In this document: piece by piece, positions 35,391 to 41,916 of the stretch
Numbering within the stretch: position 1 is the first letter of the stretch
Layout: every line of letters starts with the position of its first letter
Source of the DNA: an uncultured Christensenella sp.
GTDB lineage: Bacteria > Bacillota > Clostridia > Christensenellales > Borkfalkiaceae
NCBI GenBank assembly: GCA_910578765.1
Contig: CAJTRW010000010.1
Coordinates: forward strand, 1 to 59,747
Direction of reading: 5' to 3'
Length of the DNA stretch: 59,747 nt
Program-made: the position numbers and the translations under genes
Notes under the pieces: generated by a model
What the model saw: only the letters and a program-made list of their open reading frames with translations
What the model was told of the DNA's origin: nothing
The model's database searches: none

Positions 35391-35419
35391 ACTTTAAAAC
35401 ATTTGAGTATAAATGTCAA
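35391..35419 (-). promoter_or_regulatory. fruK promoter, near-leaderless
   Basis: On the reverse strand TTGACA (35414-35419), 17 bases, TAAAGT (35391-35396). It is divergent from the ssrA promoter, with the two -35 boxes about 20 bases apart. Confidence 0.65.
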
Positions 35420-35439
35420 TAAAAAACAAATTTCAACGC

Positions 35440-35469
35440 TTGATTTTTTTGGCGTTAATCGTATATAAT
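35440..35469 (+). promoter_or_regulatory. ssrA promoter
   Basis: TTGATT (35440-35445), 18 bases, TATAAT (35464-35469). Transcription would begin about 36 bases before the mature tmRNA end; a small hairpin GCGGA/TCCGC lies in this 5' leader. Confidence 0.65.
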
Positions 35470-35511
35470 TAATTATGCGGAGTTTTTCCGCAATTTAATA
35501 ATTCTTCATAC

Positions 35512-35896
35512 GGGCGAGTTTCAGATTCGATTGCGGACGGAGAATGAGAAAAGCATACCAAAGGTCCGGCTTTGTAAAAACGGAAAATTAAATTTAAACG
35601 CAGAATCTAAGAATTCTAAAGTCGTAGCTTTCCCCTCCGCAGGAGCGGCAAGCTTGGCTTGCGCGGCTTAACTTAGCCGTCCGTCGTATACCGTTCGCCG
35701 TTGGCGGTATTCAGGCGTCAATCAAACGGTAAATCTTTAAAGCGTTCTGCCGCGCGCTTTAAAGAAATTTAAGCGGCATGCCTTTGCGTAAGCCCGTCCG
35801 TCGGCGCGCGCAAAGTAAGTAAAAAGGCGGAATAAGTATGTAGAAAGCTCTGCCTTAATCCGTAAGACTCGGGTGCAAGTCCCGACTCGTCCACCA
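35512..35896 (+). ncRNA. ssrA: tmRNA (ssrA)
   Basis: The 385-nt tmRNA rescues stalled ribosomes. The acceptor stem GGGCGAG (35512-35518) pairs with CTCGTCC, followed by ACCA. The D-region keeps GATTCGA. Helix 2 is TTGCGGA (35531-35537) with TCCGTAA (35859-35865). The T stem is TCGGG/CCCGA with loop TGCAAGT, where the usual second T is G. The likely tag starts at GCA 35600, begins AESKNSKVVA and ends SLACAA before a TAA lying in the loop of CGGCT/AGCCG, as expected for helix 5. At 23 codons it is long. CCA is encoded. A mobile element adjoins the 3' end. Confidence 0.88.
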
Positions 35897-37460
35897 TTAC
35901 GGGGGTATACGCACACCCCGCTGAATTAGAAACCGAATTGTCGGTTTCTTTTTCTTTTGCGCTGTTTTTGTTCTCGCCGTCGTTGCCGTCGGGGTAATCG
36001 GGGAAAATCAAGTTCAAAAGCAGTTCGTTTTGCTGTTCGCCTTTTAAGTTGAAAATGACTTTCATTTTATCGTCGTAAAGCAATACCCGATAAATAAACG
36101 TGTCGATTAGGTCTTTGCGGTTTTTCGTCTTGGAATAGTCCAGCGTTCTGAAATGTAACAGCCATTTGCGAATGTCCGCATAGGTGTAATTTATCTGCAA
36201 CGCCTTTTCGCTCTCTATGGTGTCGTTCAGTTCCTTGTTCTCGCTTTCCAGCCGTTCGATTTGCGCCAAAATCGTGTCGGCAATTTTGCCCAGCATAAGG
36301 GCTTGCATAAGGTTGTTTATCGCCTTTTGGTTGTCCGCGACTAAACTTTCAAGCCGTTTTATTTCGCTGTCGTTGCGCTCCGCTTGTATAAGCATATATG
36401 TTTCGGCGGCGATTGTGTCTATAAATTCGTCCGTCAAAACGCCGTGCGGGTTTTGCTCCGTGCCGTTGCCGACAATGGCGTAAACAATTTCGTCCTCAAT
36501 AAACTGCTTGCGTATAGTCCGCTTGTCGCAAACGCTTTTCGTAACGCCTACGCACTTGTAGTAGTGATGTATCTTTTTGCTTTTGCTCGTGGACGATATG
36601 CCCGTCATTTTATTGCCGCACTTGCCGCAAATGAGTTTGTCCGACAAAAGATATTCGACTTTCGCTTTGCCGCGAGAGGGCGCGGCGGCGTATTTCTCTA
36701 ACACCTTTTGTACGTCTGCAAAAAGCCCGTCGTCAATCAGTTGCGGTATTCCGCCGTCGATTTCCTCGCCGTGAAAAATGTACTTGCCCAAATACCGACG
36801 ATTTGAAAATATGCTGTTAAAACTGTTTTTGCCCCACTTGCCGCCCGTTGCGGTGGGTATTCCTCGCTCGTTCATATAACGGGCGATTTGCGCGTAATTG
36901 TAGCCGCCCGCTAACATTTCAAACATTCGTCTAACGATGGGCGCGGTTTCTTCATTTATGACATAATCTTTCTTTTCGTCAATCTTATAGCCGAGTGGCA
37001 CTTTGCCGCCGAAAAACTTACATTTCGAGGCTGATATTGCGATACCGCGCTTTATCTTTTGCGACAATTCCGCGCTGTAATATTCCGCCATACTTTCAAG
37101 TACGCCCTCAATCAAAATGCCGCTTGCGTCGTCCGTGATATTCTCTTTTGACGAGAGTACGCGAACGCCGTTTTTCTTTAACTTGGCTTTGTAGGTCGCG
37201 CTGTCGTATCTATTACGGGCGAAACGGTCTAATTGATAGACAACGACAAACTGAAAGCCTTTGCGCTTGCTGTCCTCAATCATTTGTAAAAATTCGGGGC
37301 GTTTGTCCGTCGTTCCCGTCAAGGCGCGGTCTATGTACTCGTGAACAATGCGCAAGCCGCTACGCTCTGCGAAAGCGTAACATTCTTTGAGTTGCCCCTC
37401 AATGCTTTGCTCGTTTTGTGCGTGTGAACTGAAACGTGCATAGATAACTGCGTTTTTCAT
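35769..37460 (-). CDS. large serine recombinase (integrase)
   Basis: A site-specific recombinase of the large serine class. The N-terminal resolvase domain (1-150) has YARFSS with catalytic Ser11, QLDRFARN and ESMAEYYSAELSQKIKRG; the Recombinase domain covers about 160-270; a zinc ribbon begins CGKCGNKM; a coiled-coil follows at about 360-430. The frame continues across the element end, so the last ~42 residues of 563 (from MVDESGLAPES) are antisense to the ssrA 3' region and are probably not part of the ancestral protein. It should catalyse integration at, and perhaps excision from, ssrA. Confidence 0.92.
   Translation of the reverse strand: MKNAVIYARFSSHAQNEQSIEGQLKECYAFAERSGLRIVHEYIDRALTGTTDKRPEFLQMIEDSKRKGFQFVVVYQLDRFARNRYDSATYKAKLKKNGVRVLSSKENITDDASGILIEGVLESMAEYYSAELSQKIKRGIAISASKCKFFGGKVPLGYKIDEKKDYVINEETAPIVRRMFEMLAGGYNYAQIARYMNERGIPTATGGKWGKNSFNSIFSNRRYLGKYIFHGEEIDGGIPQLIDDGLFADVQKVLEKYAAAPSRGKAKVEYLLSDKLICGKCGNKMTGISSTSKSKKIHHYYKCVGVTKSVCDKRTIRKQFIEDEIVYAIVGNGTEQNPHGVLTDEFIDTIAAETYMLIQAERNDSEIKRLESLVADNQKAINNLMQALMLGKIADTILAQIERLESENKELNDTIESEKALQINYTYADIRKWLLHFRTLDYSKTKNRKDLIDTFIYRVLLYDDKMKVIFNLKGEQQNELLLNLIFPDYPDGNDGENKNSAKEKETDNSVSNSAGCAYTPVMVDESGLAPESYGLRQSFLHTYSAFLLTLRAPTDGLTQRHAA
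35885..35896 (+). other. attL core (ssrA 3' end)
   Basis: ACTCGTCCACCA forms the last 12 bases of ssrA, including the acceptor stem and CCA. The same 12 bases recur at 40676-40687. The sequence after this copy (TTACGGGGGTATACGC) is proposed to be element DNA. Confidence 0.65.
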
Positions 37461-37514
37461 TGTGTTTTGCTCCTTTGCGCGGTCTTGGTCGGACTGCGGC
37501 TTAAAAATTTGTTG

Positions 37515-37683
37515 TTCGCTTTGGTGCTTACCGTCTTAACCAGCAAAAAATGCCGCCGCAGGCAAATTGTCAAGGGTTTGCCCCGTAGGGGACGGCGGTT
37601 TATGCCTAACGGGAGATAAATAGCCGCCCTTTACAATTTGTCAAGGCGGCGTATTCCCTCCACAGACGGTAAGCACAAGCGAA
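37515..37683. repeat. nested inverted repeats upstream of recombinase
   Basis: TTCGCTTTGGTGCTTACCGT (37515-37534, continuing CT) and AGACGGTAAGCACAAGCGAA (37664-37683) are near-perfect inverted arms 127 bases apart. Inside are the near-identical AAATTGTCAAGG and AATTTGTCAAGG and GC-rich stems built from GCCGCC/GGCGG. No gene lies in 37461-37702. It could regulate the recombinase, bind an accessory factor or be an origin of transfer. Confidence 0.6.
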
Positions 37684-37702
37684 TAACAAAATAATAAAGT
37701 GC

Positions 37703-38305
37703 TTACGAGAAAAACATATTTTTTGCGATTTCTAAAATTTCATTAAGTACAGTATTTATATAATTTTCGGAGTGGTTCTCAAAAATAGCAGTATGACAAA
37801 AATCTCTTATAATATGATATAAGATTTTAATTTTTGCGGTTATATTAGGCGCAGTTATTCCATTATCGGATAATGCTTTTATAATTGCGTTAATCACATT
37901 ATTTTCCTTTTGATTTAATAACGCGCCCGCGTCTTGGTCTAACATACACATACCCATAATTTCCCGATGAGCAAATTTATTTTCAGTATTATGGGCTTGT
38001 AAACATATTAAAACAAACTTTCTGATACTGCCTTCAAAATCGCACCTAAAATCACATTGATTTAGAGCGTTAAGTATTGGCTTAAAAGTATTTTCAAAAC
38101 AAACCTGTAAGGCTTGTAATAAAATATCTTTTTTATCTTTGAAATAGTTATACACTATTCCCGTTGATACACCCGCAATTTGCGCTATTTCGGCGGTAGT
38201 AGTGTTATAATAGCCCTTTTCACTAAACACTTGTAAACCCGCATTGATAATTTTTTGTTTTTTCTCAATAGATGTTCGTTTTATTGGTTGTCTAATCTCT
38301 GTCAT
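37703..38305 (-). CDS. TetR-family transcriptional regulator
   Basis: The 200-residue protein has a TetR N-terminal HTH at residues 15-60 (KKQKIINAGLQVFSEKGYYNTTTAEIAQIAGVSTGIVYNYFKDK) followed by an all-helical ligand domain. It is divergent from the DUF6064 gene, and the shared region holds two 26-bp palindromes, so it probably represses both itself and that gene. TTGACT-17-TATAAT ends nine bases before the ATG. Codon and base composition are A+T-rich compared with flanking chromosomal genes. Confidence 0.92.
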   Translation of the reverse strand: MTEIRQPIKRTSIEKKQKIINAGLQVFSEKGYYNTTTAEIAQIAGVSTGIVYNYFKDKKDILLQALQVCFENTFKPILNALNQCDFRCDFEGSIRKFVLICLQAHNTENKFAHREIMGMCMLDQDAGALLNQKENNVINAIIKALSDNGITAPNITAKIKILYHIIRDFCHTAIFENHSENYINTVLNEILEIAKNMFFS

Positions 38306-38314
38306 AATGTAAAG

Positions 38315-38343
38315 ATTATAACTGATATAAGGTTAAAAGTCAA
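38315..38343 (-). promoter_or_regulatory. tetR promoter
   Basis: On the reverse strand TTGACT (38338-38343), 17 bases, TATAAT (38315-38320); the ATG follows nine bases later. Confidence 0.75.
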
Positions 38344-38353
38344 TTAAACTATG

Positions 38354-38379
38354 CTAATCTGACAAAAGTTTCATATTAG
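38354..38379. promoter_or_regulatory. TetR operator 1
   Basis: CTAATCTGA-N8-TCATATTAG, an imperfect 26-bp palindrome between the divergent promoters, just upstream of the tetR -35 box. Confidence 0.7.
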
Positions 38380-38408
38380 TTGACTTATGTCGATTTAAGT
38401 GATATAAT
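38380..38408 (+). promoter_or_regulatory. promoter of DUF6064 operon
   Basis: TTGACT (38380-38385), 17 bases, TATAAT (38403-38408). Operator 1 ends one base before the -35 and operator 2 begins one base after the -10. Confidence 0.8.
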
Positions 38409-38434
38409 CTAATCTGACATATTTTTCAGATTAA
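38409..38434. promoter_or_regulatory. TetR operator 2
   Basis: CTAATCTGA-N8-TCAGATTAA, the same half-site and spacing as operator 1, centred 55 bases from it and overlapping the predicted transcription start of the DUF6064 gene. Confidence 0.75.
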
Positions 38435-38464
38435 AATATTGAAAAGTTATGTCGGGGAATAAAA

Positions 38465-39088
38465 ATGAACGCAGAAGTTTTTTGGCAAGTTATAGAAAAC
38501 TATAATCAGCAAACGTATATAATTCAAATTGTGCTGTTAATCGCAATTATAACGGCAATTATACTTTCGTATTGTCGTGTTGCAAATTGGACAGTAAAAT
38601 TTGCTTTGGGAATAACTAATTTATTTATTGGTATAACACATTTTGCAATTTTCGGAAAAATGCCCATACAATTCTTTTTTGCCGCACCTTTATATATAAG
38701 CGTTGGACTATTGTTTTGTTATGAGTGTATTAAAAACCCGAAAGACACTTTACATAAACCGAACATCATACAAATGCTTTTACTTACTTTGTATTTGTTT
38801 TACCCGCTTGTTTCGTTCTTACTTGGCAATAAGTTTCCGCATATAGTAACTTATATAATGCCTTGTCCGATAATTTCTTTGAGTATAGTAGTATATTCTT
38901 GCTACGGCAAAAGAAATTTACCTCTACTCATTTTAATGACAATTTGGGGATTAACAGGTGTAAAGGCGTTTATTGCTAATGCTTACGAAGATATTATTTT
39001 GTTGATATGCGGTGTTTACGGTGTCGTTATTGTAGTAAAAGAAATTTACGGCAGAATAAAAGCAAATAAGGAGCGGAAAAGTCTATGA
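38465..39088 (+). CDS. DUF6064-family membrane protein
   Basis: The 207-residue protein has about six transmembrane segments and starts with the DUF6064 pattern MNAEVFWQVIENYNQQTYIIQI. No function is known for the family. A weak GGGGAAT ribosome site precedes the ATG. Its stop overlaps the next small gene by ATGA. TetR control suggests it responds to a small molecule. The A+T-rich composition fits recent acquisition. Confidence 0.8.
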   Translation: MNAEVFWQVIENYNQQTYIIQIVLLIAIITAIILSYCRVANWTVKFALGITNLFIGITHFAIFGKMPIQFFFAAPLYISVGLLFCYECIKNPKDTLHKPNIIQMLLLTLYLFYPLVSFLLGNKFPHIVTYIMPCPIISLSIVVYSCYGKRNLPLLILMTIWGLTGVKAFIANAYEDIILLICGVYGVVIVVKEIYGRIKANKERKSL

Positions 39089-39246
39089 CCTCATACGTTG
39101 TATGCCCCGACTGCGGGTACAAATTATTCAAGGCTGGTGACGGCTCGAACGTGGAAATATATTGTCCGAAATGCAAAGTAAAACTACAAATAGAAATCAA
39201 GGACGGCAAAATCATTATTCAAAAAGTATTATCAGATAAAACCTAA
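39085..39246 (+). CDS. 53-residue Com-like zinc ribbon protein
   Basis: A short gene that starts by ATGA overlap with the DUF6064 gene. The product MTSYVVCPDCGYKLFKAGDG... carries two CxxC pairs (CPDC at 7-10 and CPKC at 27-30), a four-cysteine zinc ribbon, then a beta-rich tail IEIKDGKIIIQKV. It resembles Com and other tiny phage or element zinc ribbons, which bind nucleic acid; here the role is unknown. Translational coupling to the membrane protein suggests they act together or share regulation. Confidence 0.7.
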   Translation: MTSYVVCPDCGYKLFKAGDGSNVEIYCPKCKVKLQIEIKDGKIIIQKVLSDKT

Positions 39247-39275
39247 CAACAGAATAAATCTTTATAGCAAATAAT

Positions 39276-39347
39276 GAATTGAGTGTACGAAAGTAAAACG
39301 GCAAAAAACTTTCGGGAGCAATAAATGGCACACTCAATTCTTTTTTT
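39276..39347 (+). terminator. long-stem terminator after zinc ribbon gene
   Basis: GAATTGAGTGT (39276-39286) pairs with ACACTCAATTC (39330-39340), with an inner CGAAAGT/ACTTTCG stem, followed by TTTTTTT. Confidence 0.8.
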
Positions 39348-39449
39348 ATTTTTTGACACCTCATAACGAACGCACTACATACCCACTACAAACAATTATG
39401 GGACTGTTTTGCGCACGTTCGCGGACGGCTGGCGTTTGTCATAGGTGTT

Positions 39450-39623
39450 ATGGCTCTCTATGAAAGAGTGAAAACCCGACGAATTTTTGGGGCTAAATCT
39501 CGGTTTAGTTCAAAAGTTTGTCGGGCTTTTTTTGTTTTTAAGAAATTTTCTAAAAAACCTTACCACAACGCCGCCGCCGTGCTTATAAGTGGAGGCTTTC
39601 TATATGCAAGTAATTATATATAA
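39450..39623 (+). CDS. possible cationic leader peptide
   Basis: An ATG ORF of 57 codons (MALYERVKTRRIFGAKSR...) runs through the terminator hairpin at 39473-39533 and ends 20 bases inside the sigma-like gene in another frame. The product is strongly basic and hydrophobic. A ribosome translating it would disrupt the hairpin and arrive at the downstream start, an arrangement typical of leader-controlled expression. The ribosome site is weak (TAGGTG). It may not be a stable protein. Confidence 0.4.
   Translation: MALYERVKTRRIFGAKSRFSSKVCRAFFVFKKFSKKPYHNAAAVLISGGFLYASNYI
39473..39533 (+). terminator. attenuator-like terminator in leader
   Basis: AACCCGACGAATTTTT (39473-39488) pairs imperfectly with AAAAGTTTGTCGGG (39512-39525), with an inner CTAAA/TTTAG stem, then CTTTTTTTG. 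It lies between the upstream operon and the sigma-like gene, inside the leader ORF. Confidence 0.65.
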
Positions 39624-40017
39624 GTTTGTGGACGGAACGACGAACACCGTCGAGGTTACGGAAGATATTTACTTGATACACTTACAACTTATGAAAGAGG
39701 AAATAAGCAATAACAGACGTGAAACGCGGCGGCATACCTCGCTTTACTACTTTACCGATATGGGAATAGACTTCGAGGACAAGCGCACGGAAAGCCCGCT
39801 CGAACTTTACATACGGAAAGAGAATATTGCAAGCATAAGAAAAGCAATGTTATACCTTACGGACAAGCGGCGCGATTTGGTGCGAAAATTCTATTACGAG
39901 GAAATGACTATGCGGCAAATTGCAAGTCAAGAGGGCGTATCGCATACCGCCATATCGCAACGTATGAAAACGATACGCAAACGCTTGCAAAAGGAATTAC
40001 GCGATTGCAGTATATAA
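39604..40017 (+). CDS. sigma-70 region 4-like regulator
   Basis: I start at ATG 39604 with GGAGG ten bases upstream, giving 137 residues (MQVIIYKFVDGTT...). The C-terminal half is a sigma-factor region 4 helix-turn-helix: LTDKRRDLVRKFYYEEMTMRQIASQEGVSHTAISQRMKTIRKRL. The N-terminal half has no region 2. Small proteins of this kind are common in Clostridial and enterococcal conjugative elements, where they control element genes. The leader ORF and terminator upstream suggest attenuated expression. Confidence 0.82.
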   Translation: MQVIIYKFVDGTTNTVEVTEDIYLIHLQLMKEEISNNRRETRRHTSLYYFTDMGIDFEDKRTESPLELYIRKENIASIRKAMLYLTDKRRDLVRKFYYEEMTMRQIASQEGVSHTAISQRMKTIRKRLQKELRDCSI

Positions 40018-40029
40018 TATTACCCGTTC

Positions 40030-40192
40030 ACCCCGTAACGTGTAACGCAGTTTTAATGCCGTCCGTTTACGGGGTGGACATAGTATTACCTTAGTCCACC
40101 CCGTAACACTGTAACACTTTTAGGGAAATACGGCACAATACGGGGCGGCGACAGCCGCCCCGTGTGGCAATAAGTTACTATTACCTTATTGG
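40030..40192. repeat. inverted repeat cluster
   Basis: CACCCCGTAAC occurs three times as direct or inverted copies. TTACGGGGTGGAC (40067-40079) and GTCCACCCCGTAA (40094-40106) form a perfect 13-bp inverted repeat. CGGGGCGGC/GCCGCCCCG (40141-40162) is a hairpin with loop GACA, and CAATAAG/CTTATTG (40168-40191) another. No gene lies in 40018-40271. The layout resembles iterons or an origin of transfer or replication, but no known origin was recognised. Confidence 0.6.
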
Positions 40193-40271
40193 CACTACGG
40201 AACACGGAACGAAAAAGCAAGCCCGCTGTGTCGTTTGGGTGGGGTTATAAAGAATTAACGGAGTTTCAAAT

Positions 40272-40457
40272 ATGAATAAGACAATGCCGCTCGGAATAAC
40301 AATTATCTATTTTAACGACCAAAGCAAAAACATATACGCCGAACTGCCGCCCGATAAGGAGCAAGCAAAAAGGCTGTCAAAGCGTATCTATAAGGACGCT
40401 ATGACAGCCCTTGCAAGCGAACAGGCAAGCCGTGAGCGGTTAGCCCCTTGCGACTAA
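40272..40457 (+). CDS. small element protein, unknown function
   Basis: A 61-residue protein (MNKTMPLGITIIYFNDQSKN...) with a short beta-rich start and a helical, charged second half rich in Lys, Arg and Ala. GGAG lies about nine bases before the ATG. No family was recognised. It follows the sigma-like gene in the element and may be a DNA-binding or regulatory accessory protein, but nothing in the sequence proves this. Confidence 0.5.
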   Translation: MNKTMPLGITIIYFNDQSKNIYAELPPDKEQAKRLSKRIYKDAMTALASEQASRERLAPCD

Positions 40458-40562
40458 CTGTTTGCCATACAGCGGGTAGTCTGACAGCGGCAAATCTACG
40501 GCGCAATAAATTCCCGTCTGTTTATCTTATATATTACGGTGTGCGTTTTTGCCGCTTTCAGT

Positions 40563-40612
40563 TCCACCAAAACGGCCCGGCGCAATTTACTGCGCCGTGC
40601 CGTTTTGGTGGA
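40563..40612. repeat. long palindrome near right end of element
   Basis: CCACCAAAACGGCCCGGCGCA pairs with its complementary arm around a six-base loop (ATTTAC) with one mismatch over 21 bp; the stem is described here by halves (CCACCAAAACGG and CCGTTTTGGTGG at the outer ends). It is the strongest hairpin in the window and lacks a T-run after it. Confidence 0.8.
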
Positions 40613-40628
40613 GCAAGAGTAGCGGAAG

Positions 40629-40699
40629 CGGTTTGCTTGCAAACCGCCCCGTCGCACCGAAGCCCGACAGGGCTTACTCGTCCACCAAGTTTTTGGTGG
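40629..40699. repeat. three further hairpins at right end
   Basis: In order: CGGTTTGC/GCAAACCG, AAGCCC-GACA-GGGCTT, and CCACCAA/TTGGTGG. The attR core lies across the last two. The CCACCA/TGGTGG arm occurs in four places between 40563 and 40699. No gene lies in 40458-41056; beyond 40700 only the ferritin promoter is apparent. Confidence 0.6.
40676..40687 (+). other. attR core
   Basis: A second copy of ACTCGTCCACCA, identical to the last 12 bases of ssrA. The flanks differ from those at the left copy, as expected for an attL/attR pair. Confidence 0.6.
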
Positions 40700-40999
40700 T
40701 TAACAGAAGTTAATCCCCAATGTTTATTTTATGGAGGAGTAAATGACTTGCATGGATGTTAGTGGGCGGACTCTACCGCAGACCTGACAGCAATAGATTT
40801 TTTTGAATAATCCAAGCGCAGAGGGGCAAGGAAATCGATTTTTCCGCAACAGAGAAAAGGCTTGGAATTTCTTTCCCGAAAGAGTTAAAACTGTACAAAT
40901 TGGAAATAACGGCTACATAAAAATGCATTTTGTGAAATAAAATCAGTGTTCTGTTTTCGGCGAATCAAGTCAAAGAATGGTAATTTCGCTAATTAAAAG

Positions 41000-41028
41000 T
41001 TGCTTTTTGGTCCGTTATGTATTACAAT
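41000..41028 (+). promoter_or_regulatory. ferritin promoter
   Basis: TTGCTT (41000-41005), 17 bases, TACAAT (41023-41028). A GGAGGA ribosome site precedes the ATG at 41057, so this transcript has a normal short leader. Confidence 0.65.
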
Positions 41029-41056
41029 GGTGTAAAGAAAATTTACGGAGGAAAAA

Positions 41057-41575
41057 ATGTTAAACGATAAAATTGCCGCATTATTAAACGACCAGGTCAA
41101 TAAAGAACTGTATTCGGCTTATCTTTATCTCGATTTTGCTAATTATTATGCCGACGAGGGATTGGACGGCTTTGCGCACTGGTACGAAGTACAGGCGCAG
41201 GAGGAGCGCGACCATGCAATGATGATGCGCCGCTATCTGATAGACAACGGAGTGCGCGTAACCTTCGGCGAAATAGCTAAACCCGACAAGACGTTCAAGG
41301 AGCATATAGACCCTTTAAATGCAGGCTACGAGCACGAGCAGTACGTAACCTCGCTTATAAACAATATCTACTCTCTGGCGTTCGCGCAGAAGGATTTCAA
41401 AACCATGCAGTTTTTGGATTGGTTTATAAAGGAGCAGGGAGAGGAGGAGAAGAACGCCGAAGACCAGATTAAGAAAATGAAGATGTTCGGCTATGACGCA
41501 AAGGGACTTTACGCCCTGAATCAGGAGCTTGCCGCCCGCGTATATACGCCTTCCGCAACAGGCCCCGCAATGTAA
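41057..41575 (+). CDS. ftnA: ferritin
   Basis: Ferritin stores iron as a mineral inside a 24-subunit shell. The 172-residue protein has the diiron ferroxidase pattern: NKELYSAYLYLDFANYYADEGLDGFAHWYEVQAQEERDHAMMM, read as helix A and B with E17, E50 and H53-type ligands, then EQGEEEKNAEDQ in helix D. It is a non-haem FtnA-type protein. A strong ribosome site is present and a hairpin follows the stop. It is the first chromosomal gene right of the element. Confidence 0.93.
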   Translation: MLNDKIAALLNDQVNKELYSAYLYLDFANYYADEGLDGFAHWYEVQAQEERDHAMMMRRYLIDNGVRVTFGEIAKPDKTFKEHIDPLNAGYEHEQYVTSLINNIYSLAFAQKDFKTMQFLDWFIKEQGEEEKNAEDQIKKMKMFGYDAKGLYALNQELAARVYTPSATGPAM

Positions 41576-41592
41576 TTACCGTTTAATGAATT

Positions 41593-41622
41593 GCAGCCCT
41601 CCGTCGCAAGTCGGAGGGCTGC
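41593..41622 (+). terminator. hairpin after ferritin
   Basis: GCAGCCCTCCG pairs perfectly with CGGAGGGCTGC, but only CTTAAT follows, so termination may be weak. Confidence 0.5.
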
Positions 41623-41691
41623 CTTAATATTAAGTCGTATTTGTTTAATTTACGGTTGCGCGGGCGCGCCTTAAAGCTTTATTAAGATTTC

Positions 41692-41817
41692 GTTATCTGT
41701 ATTTTTGTCCGGTTATAAACCAAAAATAATTCTTCGCCCGGCTGCCAGTATGAATAGGAGATAAAGCCGTCGTCGTAATCATTTTCATAAAAAGTAAGTG
41801 CGGAAGCTTAAAGCGGG
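41692..41817 (-). pseudogene. possible remnant of a protein C-terminus
   Basis: On the reverse strand, 41 sense codons run without interruption to TAA and read like real protein (FYENDYDDGFISYSYW..., then PGEELFLVYNRTKIQITKS). There is no start codon and a stop precedes it. Other frames upstream are broken. The rest of the gap 41623-41953 holds only the promoter of the next gene. I could not identify the parent family. Confidence 0.35.
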
Positions 41818-41916
41818 TACTTTTTTGAAAAATATAAATCGACGGTTTTACTTGCAAAAATTACCGTTATATCGTATAATTAAACGGCTGGTATGCGTTA
41901 AAAGACTTATTGAAAG

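Larger units (their letters stand above)
35885..40687. mobile_element. 4.8 kb integrative element in ssrA
   Basis: The element is bounded by 12-bp direct repeats of the tmRNA 3' end. It encodes a serine recombinase at the left edge, a TetR regulator, a DUF6064 membrane protein, a Com-like zinc ribbon, a sigma-region-4-like protein and a 61-residue protein. It also carries several inverted-repeat clusters. No relaxase or conjugation gene is present, so it is either a small mobilisable element or a remnant. The TetR-DUF6064 part is clearly richer in A+T than the rest, suggesting a mosaic origin. Confidence 0.7.

Noticed and set aside
40605..40688. tRNA-like sequence with TCCACCA end
   Set aside because: No valid anticodon loop or TTC arm can be drawn; the hairpins are perfect palindromes rather than a cloverleaf.
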